Below, in pieces: positions 34,061-46,704 of a DNA stretch of 64,000 nt (position 1 is the first letter of the stretch; every line of letters begins with the position of its first letter). The notes below the pieces were generated by a model. The model ran no database searches and was not told where the DNA came from. It worked only from the letters and a program-made list of their open reading frames with translations. The position numbers and the translations under genes are program-made. The stretch spans positions 23,977,778 through 24,041,777 of the forward strand of contig NC_092289.1 of assembly GCF_036320965.1 (NCBI RefSeq), read 5' to 3'. The stretch is from Panulirus ornatus. Taxonomy: Eukaryota; Arthropoda; Malacostraca; Decapoda; Palinuridae.

Positions 34061-36410
34061 GAATGGGTGAGTGTGAATGACAGTCACCTTTGAAGATGTT
34101 CTGACTCGAAGAGTGTAAGATTAGATTATCTATGGTATCACATATCTTCCACGTCTTTATTGTTACCTCGACGTATGTTCTGATACTGTTTGTTGTGACA
34201 CATCCTCAGAGTTTATAGTATACGAGAATGTAGAACCAAGTCAAAAGCATCGTCGTGACTGAAGTACAAGATTTCATCTCGGATCTTGGAATTCTTCACA
34301 GTTTTAGCTGCTCAGTGAAAAGCTAATATTCAAAACTTCCTTCCGCCATTCGTATATTCCTGTATCGGTTATAATGTTTTAATTTCATCCTGAAAGGAGG
34401 AGTGGATTGATGTTTTCTGAGAGAAATGTTAATCTCTCGCCGGTAGATTTGCTGATATCAGCTGTACTAAAAGGATCCTCTGTAGCTTCTCTCTGTACTT
34501 ATTTTTCATGGTCTGGAAACGATCGTGTGAAACTTTCGTTTGTGTCAGTCTAATGTCTGATATGACAGAGGTATACAGACGGGCTACAGAGTGACATTGT
34601 AGAAATTTTGTTGCATGTCAGAATTCATTTTGATTCTCAGCATTTTCTATTCATTATCATGGAACCTTCATGATCTTATGTATGTCTTGTCTTTACGCCG
34701 ATCTTTTGGAAGAAAGTCTTCGCCAGACAGCGGGTTGCTTATGCTTACGGGCGTCAACATGAGGATCGTTCAACGTTGCTGTGTTGGGGACGACTGCTGG
34801 CACTGTTACCCTGGCAACCAGTTACGCTGTAGTTTTGTCGTCAGTGTCAGCTGGTTTTTTCAACGGTAAGGTTTGCCTGTGTTCTCGAACCTTTACCTCC
34901 TCTATTCTAGTGACAAAAAGTACGTTGTAGCTGAGGTAGACGCGTGTGTGCGTCCCTCTGCTGATCTCGATGCAACACACACAAACCTTTCGGGTTCTAG
35001 TTTCAAGAGTGACCTTATTTTCCACTTAAGCAGTTGTCTTTCATACAACATGTTTTCTTAACTCGTTCATAGTTTCGCTGTTGTTAATATCTCGTTTTCT
35101 TTCGTGTTGTATTTTTGTTTAATTAATGTAACACAGTCGCTGGCTTCAGCCTCAACAGACCTTCATCAGCGCAAGACCTGGTGAAGGCTGCTGCAGGGGA
35201 CGTCTGCATCCTTCCTCCCGACAGGTCAAGCAAACGTCGTCGCTCTGCTGAGGATAACACGCCAAGCTTGACGCCATGATCCGCGTTGAGCACTGCTCTT
35301 GATGATCCACATGTGAAATACATCTGTTGAGGAGGAACCATCCGCGGGCGTGTTTTCTCTCCCTCTCACAACGATGACAAATTTCTGGATTGAAAAAGCG
35401 ACAACATATTAATCTGAGGGTTTGATCATGGTGTATTGTGAAGCCATGTGACCACACTGTATCACTCTCAAGCCTACAACATCCTACAGAAATAATGGTC
35501 ACCAACCATCTCATATCGTACTGTGAAGACTGATCAAGCGACTTGAAGAAGTAGAGGAATGATGACGAGCCACTGAGGCCAGCAGCTTCGTCCAGACGCG
35601 GTGCAGGAATAAAGATGTCGTGCCCGAAGCTGATTTACTATATAATGAGGAGGTGGAAGAACGAGGAGGCATATGAGGACTCCAGTTCTTAGTGAGGAGT
35701 GGCGGACCTACGACTCATGGTGATGTCACCCGAGCCGTGACTGAGGCATCAGCACGGGCATTACGGCAGCTGTCCAGGCCTGAGTTAATCTCTGGTTAAC
35801 ATTTACATCAGCGGTGGCCAGTCATGGCAGGGGGAGGGGGGGCTGGGCGTGGTCAGAGATGCCCCTCGGGGGTTTAAAGTGCCTGGATTTCCCTCACCTC
35901 CACGTCTGAGGGCTTAAGTATGCTAAATAGGAAGGACCTCTCAAAACACCCACATTTTTGATACTCCCGCAGGAGTATTTTTCATGACCATATGTTTTTT
36001 TCTGTGCTTAGAAGCTGGCCTGCCGATGTGTGGAGTCACTCCAGAATCTCGTCAGTATAACTAAATATTCACTCCACGCTACATTTTCTTTTTATCTTAC
36101 TCGTCTGAGTTTCAGCTTTTCAATTTATTCATTTTCTTTTTATTTATCTGTTGGTGGTGTAGGTGGCGGGTGTCATCTACCGCACGACCAGGGTTGTGGA
36201 GGGCCGTGGGCAGCTCTGTGTCTCCCGCCTGTAAACACAAACACTTCACGTGACACTAATAAGAAATGTTCATATTTATTGCAACATTATCACCGGGCAG
36301 GGTTAGACCATCCTGGGGATACATTTTTACATAACATTTTGCCGCAATTAATGTTGAGCCAAAAATACAGGAGAAGGTAATATACGAACGTTTATAGATT
36401 TTATACTTTG
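34061..36410. other. Unassigned spacer
   Basis: Frames up to 120 codons on the minus strand (35152-35514) and 116 on the plus strand (36030-36380). None has a recognisable domain. No tandem arrays. Confidence 0.45.
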
Positions 36411-36417
36411 AAGTTTA

Positions 36418-36493
36418 GTAGGGAGGGTGTAAGATAATGTTGGAGGGAGGGTATGAGATAGTGTTGGAGGGAGGGTTTGAGATAATGTTGGAG
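36418..36493. repeat. 24-bp minisatellite, 3 copies
   Basis: Unit GAGGGTATGAGATAGTGTTG plus GAGG, with small differences among copies. Confidence 0.88.
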
Positions 36494-36898
36494 AGAATTA
36501 ACTGAATTACTAGTGATAAACTTCACTGGAATCTTGGGGAGATTATAGTGCAAGAGGTTGTGTGTGAGCCAAAGTTTTGAATGAAAATAGCAATTGATAG
36601 CTGGATGGAAGGGTGGAGTGTATGGACGCAACGCGTGTGGGAGTGGTACCTGTGTAACAGGAGGTGATGAGGGCCCAGCTAGGGAGGGGACCGGTTGTAA
36701 CAAGTGGATGAGGGAACTTCTATGAGGAATAACTGACTGGTTCGCACCAGGGGAAGAGTGGAGGGCACCTTCGGACAAGGGATAGGTTGGTGGACGTGTT
36801 CGGACAAGGGAAAGGTTAGTAGAGTGTGCGGACAAGAGGACGAATGTTCTACTTAGATTAATTACCAAGCGTTGCATATTATCACGAATTACGACATT

Positions 36899-37204
36899 AT
36901 GACTGGACGACAACTGTTGTACTGATGGTACGACTGGACGACAACTGTTGTATTGATGGTACGACTGGACGACAACTGTTGTATTGATGGTACGACTGGA
37001 CGACAACTGTTGCACTGATGGTACGACTGGACGACAACTATTGTATTGATGGCACGACTGGACGACAACTGTTGTACTGATGGTACGACTGGACGACAAC
37101 TGTTGTATTGATGGTACGACTGGACGACAACTGTTGTATTGATGGTACGACTGGACGACAATTGTTGTGTTGATGGTACGACTGGACGACAACTGTTGTA
37201 TTGA
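36899..37204. repeat. 31-bp minisatellite, ~10 copies
   Basis: Unit GATGGTACGACTGGACGACA plus ACTGTTGTATT; copies differ at one or two sites. The unit contains ACAACTGTTGT, a short near-palindrome. A 31-bp period steps through all three frames, which accounts for the 271-codon minus-strand frame (36401-37216). Confidence 0.97.
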
Positions 37205-38750
37205 TTGAAAAGACATTCGTGAATGAATTCAGATGCTGGCCTTCATCAAGCAGTGATGAGGTCCTGCCTGTTAATTTCCGTGGAATTTGTCAATATAAAC
37301 TAGAGCCAGTGACCAATGACCGTCTAAGGCTTTAACTCAAAGCTTGAATGATAAGAAAGATATCTGTGGATGTTGGTTGAAGCTAAGTTAGTATCCACTT
37401 CAGGTTAATCAACCCAGGAGTATGTAACAAATGAATCAGTGTGAGGCATGGTACACACAGGTGACATAGGTGAGGTGCTAGAAAAGATATAGAGGAACTG
37501 GTGAGTTGCTGGAGAAGGTATAAAGGAACTGGTGCTCCAGTGAGGCAGCCTAGTGGCAGTAAGATGTTCATGTATACAGTGGTTCATATATATATTTTGC
37601 GACATGTTGTCAACTTGAAGAGTAGGATGTGGCTCTTTAAGACGTTATGTAGCGAGATGGTGGAGACAGTGGAAGTAATGCATGTTTAAGAAATTCCCAG
37701 GGATATGATTACATTGATTATATACTTGGTACAACAAGCGATAAATATACTTATTGTTGATTAGTCGAAGACATAAAGATTTATAAGTAGGATCAAGTAT
37801 TAAGTGCATTGTTATTGTTAAGTATGATGTAACTGAGTCTAACAAGTCTGCAGATTCATACAGACTTGTCTCTGTAGAACGTTAGCTCACCAGCGAGTCA
37901 CCTTTTACTGAACAAGTCTGTTGTTTTCCCCACAGTTCTTGATGTGTTTGTAAACCAAGGCTTCCGTGTTGTAAATGTTTCCCCTCCTGCTGGTATATTA
38001 TCCCCGTGTGTTTTTGCGAGCCTCCCTAACCCGGTGTAAGTTATTCCAGGGGGAGTTGGCCTGGAGGAACCTACCTGCCATACTATATCTCACGTCTAGG
38101 CTTTCACCACCCTGGGGAGCATGAATCTGGTGCATGATGAGTGAAGGAAGTGCCCGGTGGATCATTTATATGGCTCGGGAACTTGTAGAAAGTTGAGGGT
38201 TGATGAGTGCATAAGGCAGCGCCTTATAGACTGGCCAGAGAAAAAGTGTTGTGGGTCTCGGGGCGAGGACGTGACGTGGTTGCCGTCCTCCCTGCTTACC
38301 CGAAGACCAGTGACTCACACACTCCCTGTCACTAGCATAGTCAGCCACGCCAGCAGGAGCAGTAGTAGTGTTTGCTGCCTATGGAGGCCATCAGCTGTTG
38401 ACTTCCCTACTTCCAACCTCTTAGAGAGACTTTAGGTTGACTCGTGGTGGAGAGTCGCCTTCACCCGACCCTCAGGATTCACTCTCGTTTTTCTCTCCTG
38501 GCCGAGGCCATGCTTCAAGACTTCGACACGGCGTAAAATATTCCACACCCGCCTTTCAGCTTTTCCTCTCCTTTCCTAACCTTTTAAGCTGACGTCTCAA
38601 GCTCCAGACGCACGCCTGCCCCATCTTGCTGACTTATGCAGTGTGTATGTCAGTTATATGCATCTGAACATCGTGTTGATAACCACTTCCTTCACCGCCT
38701 TCTCCATACCCACAATGCTCTCTGATCAAGATGCTTATGTGTATGTGGTC
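37205..38750. other. Unassigned spacer
   Basis: No gene recognised. TTGTTTTCCCCACAG at 37921-37935 resembles a splice acceptor, but no open frame follows it. Confidence 0.45.
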
Positions 38751-38754
38751 AAAC

Positions 38755-38905
38755 GTATGACTCAGATGTAATGATGTATGGTCCAATCATATTGATGTAT
38801 GGTCCTGACGTATTAATGTATGGCCCTGATATAGTAATGTATGGTCCAGAATCACCAATATATGAACAGGCGTTATGAACGTATACCTCAAGTTCATTGA
38901 TGTAT
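38755..38905. repeat. Degenerate ~25-bp minisatellite (TGATGTATGGTCC)
   Basis: About five copies of (T/A)ATGTATGG(T/C)CC, then a TGA or AATCATATTGA variant, progressively diverged. Confidence 0.75.
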
Positions 38906-39209
38906 GGTTTAGGCGCAGCGAAATCTCATCTGAACTAACTCGTATCGACTTTTAAAGGAAGACGCACTTGCCTGGTGTTATGAGGTAACGCATGTGTTCA
39001 GCTGCCCAGTATCTGTGGTTCAGAGAAACTACTGTATGATACGGACAGTCTTAACAGCTCAGAGTATGCAACATACTCACTGGTGGACGGTAAGACGCGA
39101 TCATATACAATACTGAGGCTCAGACGTGTACATACACCATAACCACTGACGAATTAACAATCCATTCTGTCTTGAGGTCGTGATCTGAATTAAGGAACAA
39201 CTTGGTGAG

Positions 39210-39210
<1 letters not shown>

Positions 39211-39277
<67 letters not shown>
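39211..39277. repeat. (GA)n microsatellite
   Basis: About 33 perfect GA units. Confidence 0.98.
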
Positions 39278-39279
<2 letters not shown>

Positions 39280-39614
39280 TGTTCCACACAGCCTGGCCAG
39301 ATCGTTACCGTTGAGGAAGAGGCATGTTAGAGAGGGCCGGGGTGTTGGGAGGCGAGGTCGATCGTACCGTCAAATGCTGCTCACAGCTGTTTTTATGCTG
39401 TTCTCTTGTGGTGGTACGGGACACGAACAGGCGAGGCAGCAGCAAGCACAGCCTTATTGATAATGCAAGCAGCAGCGCTGGCTTCAGCTGGAGCAGGGGC
39501 AACAGCAGCAACAGTAGAAGCAACATAAATAAGGGCAACAGGTGACTAGGGAATTACCTTCATGTTAATGACATTAGAACTCGAGGAGTAGTGGTAGGAA
39601 AACATGTAGGAAGT

Positions 39615-40070
39615 AGAGAATTTAAAACAGCAACAGTAGCAGCAGTAACAGTAGCAACAGCAACAGCAGGAGCAACAGCGTAGGAACAGGAGCAGCACCG
39701 TAGTAACGGACACAGAAGCGCCAAAAACGTGAACAGCAGTAACGAATATGCAACAACATTGAACAGCAACAATAACAGTAGAATAACAGGAACAGCAAGG
39801 ACACCTCGAGAACAACAGGAACTGCAACAGCAGTAGTAGGAGCTGCAGGCACAAACAACAGCAGTAGTAGGAGCTGCAGGCACCAACAACAGCAGTAGTA
39901 GGAGCTGCAGGCACCAACAACAGCAGTAGGAGCTGCAGGCACAGCAGTAAATACCAGACAGGAAAAACACACCAACAACAGGGATAATAAACACAACAAA
40001 ACGATAACAAAAAGATCAACGGCGTAGCAACAGCAACAGGAGAAACGGGAAGGCAGCATCAGCAGCAGCA
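39615..40070. repeat. CAG/CAA-like cryptic repeat with nested 31-bp array
   Basis: The plus strand is dominated by AACAGCAGTAG, AGCAACAG and similar triplets. Within it, about 39825-39950 holds roughly four copies of a 31-bp unit (AACAACAGCAGTAGTAGGAG plus CTGCAGGCACC). The minus-strand Leu/Cys-rich frames (up to 157 codons) result from this. Confidence 0.85.
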
Positions 40071-40137
40071 CCATAACTGTCAAGTCTTATAGACAGGCTA
40101 CTTACCCAAGCTGTCAGGATTTGCCCGTCTTACGCAT

Positions 40138-41005
40138 AACACGTAAATTGTAGCTTCTGTGGTGGATGTTGTGGTAGGTGGTAGTATAGTGGTGGAGGCT
40201 TTGATGAGGTCTAGTAGTGTGTTGGTGGTAGAAGGTTGTATGGCGATTAGTATTGTGATAAACTGTGGTGATTGGTGGTATAAGGTAAGTGTTGGCTGTG
40301 GCATAGTAGGTGAGGGATGGTATGTGGTATGGTAAGGAATAGTGAATAGTAGTGTAGAGGATGATGGTTAGGGGTTGTGTGATGAGTCATGGAAGATAAT
40401 CCAGTGCTGTTGGTATTTGTGCTGTGGGTGGTGTTGAGTGGTAGTAGTTTGTAAGGTTTGGAATTACTTGATGAGTGTTTTTAGACTGGTTGTTGTGGTA
40501 GCGGATGGTAATGTAGTAGGTGGCAACAGAATTAAGGACGATGGTGATGTAAAGTGTGGCAGTAAGGTGGTGTGGAGTGGGTGGACGGTGAGTGGTGCGG
40601 AGTGGGTGGACGGTGAGTGGTGCGGAGTGGGTGGACGGTGAGTGGTGCGGAGTGGGTGTATGGTGAGCAGTGATTGCTGCTGGATGTTGGTGGTGATGGT
40701 TTATGTTGTAGTGGTTGGTGGTAGTGGTGGATGGTAGTATACTGAGTGGTAGTTCGATGTTCAATGGTGGATATTACACAGTATGATGGTGTTATCATGA
40801 GATATACTTGATATAGTTTGGTTTGTGGCGATATGACGGGAATGGATAGAGTAGAGTGGTAATTGGAAGTAGTATGCTGGGTAGTGGTCGGTGGTATTGT
40901 GGTGGTTGGTAGTCAGTGTTGCTGTGGTAGTTGGTGGTCGGTGGTACTATGGTGGTCGGTGATAGTGTGGTGGTCGGTGATAGCGTGGAGGATGGTGACA
41001 CTATG
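40138..41005. repeat. G+T-skewed cryptic repeat (TGG/GTAGTGG-like)
   Basis: About 870 bp in which the plus strand has very little C and is built from GTGGTGG, TGGTAGT and GTTGGTGGT motifs. A 25-bp tandem unit (GGTGAGTGGTGCGGAGTGGG plus TGGAC) is repeated about four times at 40570-40665. Confidence 0.85.
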
Positions 41006-41086
41006 AGAGTGGTTGTGGCTGGGAGATGACCCCCAGCAACACTGTTCCCAGGCCACCATCATTACTATGACCACCACCCCCGCCCT

Positions 41087-41116
<30 letters not shown>
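41087..41116. repeat. (AGC)10 trinucleotide repeat
   Basis: Ten perfect AGC units. On the minus strand they read as a poly-Ala stretch in a short frame without other coding evidence. Confidence 0.97.
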
Positions 41117-41117
<1 letters not shown>

Positions 41118-41537
41118 TGCACCCCTCAATCAATAGGGTAGCGTGAGTGAGTGAGTGAGTGTAAGCGCCCCTTACCACGGCCTGCCTTAGGTCGCGACTC
41201 ACACTCACACACGGCCTCCATCATTCACATCTTCTCTAACATTTATCTGGGATTAACGTGCACGGAAGACAGGCTTCAGAACGCCGGCACTGATATGTCT
41301 TGTCAGTGTTCCTGGCTTTCCCCAGCCCTGCGCTTGGCCGTGAGCAAGGCCATGCGTCCGTCCCCGTGAGATATGTGTGCAGTGGCTGCTGCAGGAGGAG
41401 GTGATAATGTGATGTGTAACGTTAGGCTCACTTCTCCCGTGCGTTTCGGGCATGACTGATGAGGGATCAGATGAGCATGAATATGCGTATCTGAACCCAG
41501 CATTAAGATGAGCATTACCCTTTAGGATACCTATATT

Positions 41538-41632
41538 TAGTTTTAGGGACTCGTCTTAGTTTAGGGACTCGTCTCAGTTTAGGGACTCGTTTCAGTTTAG
41601 GGACTCGTTTCAGTTTAGGGATTCGTTTCTTG
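41538..41632. repeat. 18-bp minisatellite, ~5 copies
   Basis: Unit CAGTTTAGGGACTCGTTT. The minus strand reads repeated RVPKLK/R because the period is six codons. Confidence 0.94.
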
Positions 41633-42596
41633 ACTTGGGCCATACTTGTGTTGAAGAGTGTGTCATGGTGACTGTGGCGGCGCCTGCACTCTGGCCTGAC
41701 TGCTGCATGTGGTCTTGCAGTGTGACTCAACTTTTAACAACAGAATTTGATTCCGATTTGTTGGCTGCAGTTGGGACCAGTTTGTTTGCAAGTTGAGGGT
41801 CCAGTGACCCACTTCTCCCGTCTTCTTTTGATAGACATGTAGAAAGCTTAAACTCCACGACGCTTATAGAAAGCCTTTATGCTATCTTTGTAAACAACTT
41901 TTTGTTTGGGTATATTGAAGGGCCTGTCAGAATCTGTCGCTGCCATGAAGCAATATTGAGCCCCGGTTGTTCTTAGTTGTTTAGAGTGTTTGATTCCATG
42001 TAGCTAGTTAGTATTCCTCATAATGTTCATCAAGGATACATGAATGCTATGATAGGTAAAGGTTCCTGGTCTTTAGTCCTATGGGAACTATGTGCTTTGT
42101 CCCTTGTGTGGTGCCGCTGTCTGCAGCTCCCAGTTCCGCCAGGATATCCTCTTGTAAATTTACATATGAACAGTTCAACTGACGTAAAAATATTCTCGTC
42201 AAACAAACTTAATCTTTTATGGGAAAATAACAATTCATATAACATTCAGGCACACCACAGTTATATTACAGCGATATGCTTTACTGTATGAATACAAACA
42301 TGTCAACTGTAGTTTTGTAATATAGAGGAGGAGGAGAATTTAGAATATTTTCCACCATCAACCAAAGCAGAGGCAATGTATTCTCCACACGTCTGCTACT
42401 TTCTCAGGCAGACGATGGCTGTGAAGGCGATAGTCAGGGGAGGTGTGCCATGTGCCTAAGAAATAGATCTTGGCTTCCAGAGGGACGAGGTAATTGGCTG
42501 CAACAATAAAAGGTTTAGGCAACTTTACGCAAGTGGTGTGAGTAGTGAGGGAAGGGCAAGGAAAGGGAGAGGGAGAGTGTGGCTGAGTGAGGGAAT
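41633..42596. other. Unassigned spacer
   Basis: No gene or mobile element recognised; short frames only. Confidence 0.45.

Positions 42597-42661
<65 letters not shown>
42597..42661. repeat. (GA)n microsatellite
   Basis: About 32 perfect GA units. Confidence 0.98.
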
Positions 42662-42666
<5 letters not shown>

Positions 42667-42716
42667 ATTAACAACATTAACGCAAGAGAAAAGTCAGGGA
42701 TCAAATACCATAAACA

Positions 42717-42990
42717 CAACGCTCCTCCGTGGTGTATCTGTTAGCTTTCCTGACCGTGACGCATTCACGGGCCGCCTAGGGTCGAGCCCATAGGTTCGAA
42801 TCCTGGTTACGGCAGCCGGTCCACAGTCAACCCAGCTGTTCATCCATCCTCAGATGTTTGGTCGATGAATTGGGTACGTGGCTCAGGCCAGGGTATATAT
42901 ACATTTAGCATTAATGAGATGGCCTTGATCAAGGCGTTAGTTGCCCATGCCGTCTTAGCTAACATTGGAAAGAAAAAAAAAAAACGAAAA
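42717..42990 (+). mobile_element. tRNA-derived SINE, fullest copy
   Basis: A tRNA-like head runs from about 42720 to 42806. An A-box-like stretch (TGGTGTATCTGTTAGC) is followed by GACGCATTCACGGGCCGCC and a B box GGTTCGAATCC (42793-42803). The body follows: CAGCCGGTCCACAGTCAACC, GTTCATCCATCC, GGTCGATGAATTGGGTACGT, GGTATATATACA and AGTTGCCCATGCCGTCTTAG. It closes in an A-rich tail (42973-42984). SINEs are transcribed by RNA polymerase III from their internal boxes and mobilised by LINE enzymes. Pieces of the same body occur at 9.7 kb and, inverted, at 16.9 kb. Confidence 0.78.
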
Positions 42991-44473
42991 TTTGAGGAAC
43001 ATAAACCAAGACGAATGCATCACCCCCTCTCTAATCCCTCTCCACCACCCCCCATCACCCACCCACACACCAGATACCTTCAGACAACAATAGAGAACAC
43101 GAACCACCACTCAAGACACACCCTTGCGTCCTGCACATCACTTCTCGCCAGTAAATAAACAAAGAGAAAATATTTAATGCGGCCGGCCAGCGTCACGCTG
43201 GAAAAATGTCAACAATGGATGGGACTCCCGAGGGGCTGTCGGGAAAATGTTGATATCGCTCCACCAGTCACCGAGGCGGGAAACAAAGCCAACCCTTTAC
43301 TCTGGTAAAAAAAAGAAAGCCATTTGCTCAAACGATCGTTACTCGTTGAGGGGTTGTTAGGATCAGTGTGGGGGAAGGGGGTGAAATGACAGTTGAGGAT
43401 ATGTTGTTAGTCACTGGGAGGCTTCTGAGGATCAGTGTGAGGGATGCAGGGCAGGATGACGGCTGAGGATATATGGCTTGATGCACATAAAGTGGGAGAC
43501 ACAAGTACAGTGACGTGAGAGTATCTTTTTATTTACGACTACAGTGGTACAGTGGAACACACCAGGAGATGTGTGGCCATTAACATGGACGATCACACTG
43601 GGGATACAACTGACAGTTGTGAGAATACTGACGTAAATCTCTGACTGACACGGATGCCATGACACAGATGTGCGACCGAGACGAGATTTACAGTCGGAAC
43701 TTTTGCTGAGCGTGACTGTTGGGATGATAAGATGACAGGAAACGCAGCCAAGTGAAATGTGAGTAAATATGATGTTTTGTTAACATGTATTATGTTATCT
43801 AAAACCTCTGAGACAGTGAAGTAAGGAATCTTGTCTTTTCTGTGATAGTTCTGACAATGATAAAAGTGTCCAGGACTCTTCCATGGGGAGAAAAACATCG
43901 TGTTTTGTCTGTCAGTATGTCTGTATCTATCATGGCTCAGTTTCTGGTGATTGGCTTTGTCAAATTAGATTTTAAACAAAATTGGTCAGATTACTGATTG
44001 CATCTATTGTTGCTTTTGACAGACAGATGTGAGGTACGTTCGTATATTCGTCCCTGACTTTATTTTAGGATTATTAGCTGAGCTAAATGATGCCGGGTTT
44101 CCATCATATTTCCTAAGTGCGCGCATGTTGTTGCTCCTTGTCTCGTCCTCAGATGAGTCTGAATCGTGAAGCCGCACGACCTGCACACGTACTGTATATC
44201 CGGAACGCCGATTTGCTATCACGAGTTTCTTTGGGTTTTGCGGCTTACGTGGGATTAATCATTTTTCCGTCGGTAGTGAAGGGTGGAAAGTGGCCAGACT
44301 GTGTCATCATAGGGATGGTCGTGTGTATATCCCAGACGGTACTGCCTGATCACTGGCTGGGCAGAATTATACATGGTCTGCATTACACAGAGACATTACT
44401 ACTCTCTTGACCAATTCTCAGCTCTCATCTCGGAGACGCAGCAGACATACGCATTCCTTTTTCCGTCGTACAT

Positions 44474-44484
<11 letters not shown>
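42991..44484. other. Unassigned spacer
   Basis: No gene recognised. The frames at 43432-43898 (minus) and 44117-44410 (plus) have no domain I can name. Confidence 0.45.

Positions 44485-44539
<55 letters not shown>
44485..44539. repeat. (CA)n microsatellite
   Basis: About 27 CA units preceded by a short (CT)n. Confidence 0.98.
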
Positions 44540-44542
<3 letters not shown>

Positions 44543-44677
44543 CGGAACTTCAACTTCCGGTCATCAGATACTCAGTTTTGGCGGGAGTGGTAAAGTTACT
44601 TGATCTGTTGTTCGGCAGATCAGACTTGAAGACGTACGTCCCAGGTTGTCGCAACTGTCCACTAGCTTCGTCCCCCT

Positions 44678-44742
44678 GAGGACGACGGTAAGATCGTCCA
44701 GCACGAAAGGACGACCTTTGAGCACGACGGTACGACCCTCTT
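44678..44742. mobile_element. Fold-back repeat family, copy 9 (left arm only)
   Basis: CCCTGAGGACGACGGTAAGA, then CAGCACGAAAGGACGACC and TTGAGCACGACGGTACGACC. The core and right arm are missing. Confidence 0.65.
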
Positions 44743-45272
44743 GTGTAGACTGCTACTGAAGCGCATCATTACAGAACTGTACTTACGAGGAAGACTGAGT
44801 CAGGCCGCTGCATCTCTACTTCAGGCAGTTCTGTACATGCCATGACACATGGCTGAACACATTCATTAGACCAAGCAATTGAGTGGTGGTATGTCTTTGT
44901 CAGTAAGGTATAATGATTCAGTTACCATCTGTACTGAAACACATGTGTTCAACCAGAGGCCAAGGTCTGCTGATGCCAAAGTTTAAGTGGACCACTTGTA
45001 TAGTGAGGCCGAAGTAGGTCTGTCAACAAATACTTGAGAGTAAAAATGCAGCTAGTATGCGGGCATGAGAGCCGCGGACAACAATAGCACGGTGGATCAG
45101 GTAGCCATGGACCAAACCCAAGATCCGGGCATGTCGAGCTCTGGCCTGGAGGAAAGTGGAGGGTTCTGTTGATGGAGAAAGATACGAGGATTACTTAAAT
45201 AACTTTGAATGTATTGAAAAAGTGATGGTTCATGTTTATGGTCGTGTACTTGATGCCCCCTCTCCCACCCTT

Positions 45273-45275
<3 letters not shown>
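44743..45275. other. Unassigned spacer
   Basis: No gene or array recognised. Confidence 0.45.

Positions 45276-45338
<63 letters not shown>
45276..45338. repeat. (CT)n microsatellite
   Basis: About 31 perfect TC units. Confidence 0.98.
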
Positions 45339-45342
<4 letters not shown>

Positions 45343-45614
45343 CCTCCCCAGCTGGTGATAATTTCATTACCGTACTTTGTAATTTTCCTGTGCGTGGGTT
45401 GTGGTACATTCAACCAGTCCCCGCGTTCACCCCTTCCCAGCACTCACTCCCTCACTCCCCGCACCCTAACATCCACTAACGCACTATTGCGTCCAACACA
45501 CTGCTACTCACATTCCACTATCTACCAACACGAACTCTAGCATACACCACCATTCATCCTTGCATTGACGCTCGTACCTCCACGCACTCTATCGATCGCG
45601 CATCATATCTGTTT

Positions 45615-45790
45615 CCATATTATAACATTCTCACGCACTCCAATACCTCCCCACTCACTCACTCTGGTTCCTTCTTACGCGCTTCAACACCCACCCCTGC
45701 ATTTCAGTTCCTTCTCACGCACTCCAGTGCCTTCCCACGCATTCCAACGCCCACCTCCACACTCCAGTGCCTTCCCACACATACCAGACA
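45615..45790. repeat. Degenerate ~27-30 bp C-rich minisatellite
   Basis: Recurrent CTTC(T/C)(C/T)ACGCACTCCAGTG and variants, about five or six copies. Confidence 0.6.
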
Positions 45791-45864
45791 ACCTTCTGGT
45801 CATTATCTCCCCTTAACAGAACCTCAGCCCATTATTATGTAATCTACGGCGGCTGATGACTTAC

Positions 45865-45963
45865 ACGTCGCTAATGGCCACCCCTAACACTCCTAACACG
45901 TCGCTAATGGCCACTCCTCACACTCCTAACACGTCGCTAATGGCCACTCCTCACACTCCTAAC
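45865..45963. repeat. 33-bp minisatellite, 3 copies
   Basis: Unit ACGTCGCTAATGGCCACTCC plus TCACACTCCTAAC. The 11-codon period gives repeated TSLMATPHTPN in the plus-strand frame 45856-46200. Confidence 0.95.
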
Positions 45964-46586
45964 ATCCTCCTCCGGTCCCAGTTTCCACGAAGTACAATTC
46001 CTCTTCATGTCGGTCGCCAGAAACAGGAATTCATAGAAGTTTTAATTACTTGCACAGAATCTTCCTGGCAAGTAATATCTTGCTATGAATCTTCTCTCCT
46101 TTTAACAACTTTCTATTCAGTTTTATCGCTCAAGATTTTTGTGGTTATTTATAAAGATATTTTGTTTGTATTTATTCATGGTATGAGGATAGAAATCTAG
46201 CGTCCTGCTCCTGTTCCTCTAGCCATTGTTCCCTGATCACCATCTGTACGTTCGTCTTCCTCCCTCCTTCATTATGTGTACACTACCGCTGCTCCCTGAC
46301 AGTATCCCAGATGACTAGTTCACATGACTGTACAAGTGAGGCCAGGTGGTGCATGTCTCCCTAAGCAGTGACGCTAGATGGTAACACTGTTGGCAGGTGG
46401 TGACAGTGTGACACCAGATAGTAATACAGGAGATGCCAGGTGGTCCTGATGCTACGTAAACTGAAGCACTGTAGAGGCCGGAATGTCGGAACCTGACAAG
46501 GTCGTCAAAGTGGAGGATCCGACCTCGTCCCAACACAAGCCTTGTCCTCCTACCTGACTGACCACAGCTTCAGAGAAGCTTCAGAG
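45964..46586. other. Unassigned spacer
   Basis: No gene recognised. Imperfect CAGGTGGT repetition occurs at 46340-46445. Confidence 0.4.
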
Positions 46587-46704
46587 TCATCTTCTTAGCG
46601 TGGAAACACATGCCACAGTTATCTTAGTAGCGTGGAAACACATGCCACAGTTATCTTAGTAGCGTGGAAACACATGCCACAGTTATCTTAGTAGCGTGGA
46701 AACA
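46587..46704. repeat. 32-bp minisatellite, ~3.7 copies
   Basis: Unit TTATCTTAGTAGCGTGGAAA plus CACATGCCACAG, nearly identical copies. Confidence 0.95.

Noticed and set aside
36401..37216. 271-codon minus-strand frame, the longest in the window
   Set aside because: More than 100 codons are the 31-bp minisatellite cycling through three phases. The remaining C-terminal part has no recognisable domain.
37921..37935. Splice-acceptor-like TTGTTTTCCCCACAG
   Set aside because: No open frame, branch-point context or donor partner could be supported. Such pyrimidine-AG words are common by chance.
39546..40083. Three overlapping Leu/Cys/Val-rich minus-strand frames of 144-157 codons
   Set aside because: They are complementary to CAG/CAA-like cryptic repeats and all three phases are open, which is not expected of a real gene.
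42720..42806. Possible tRNA gene from A- and B-box-like sequence
   Set aside because: No acceptor or anticodon stem pairing is evident. The sequence continues into a body shared with two other loci, so it is the head of a SINE.
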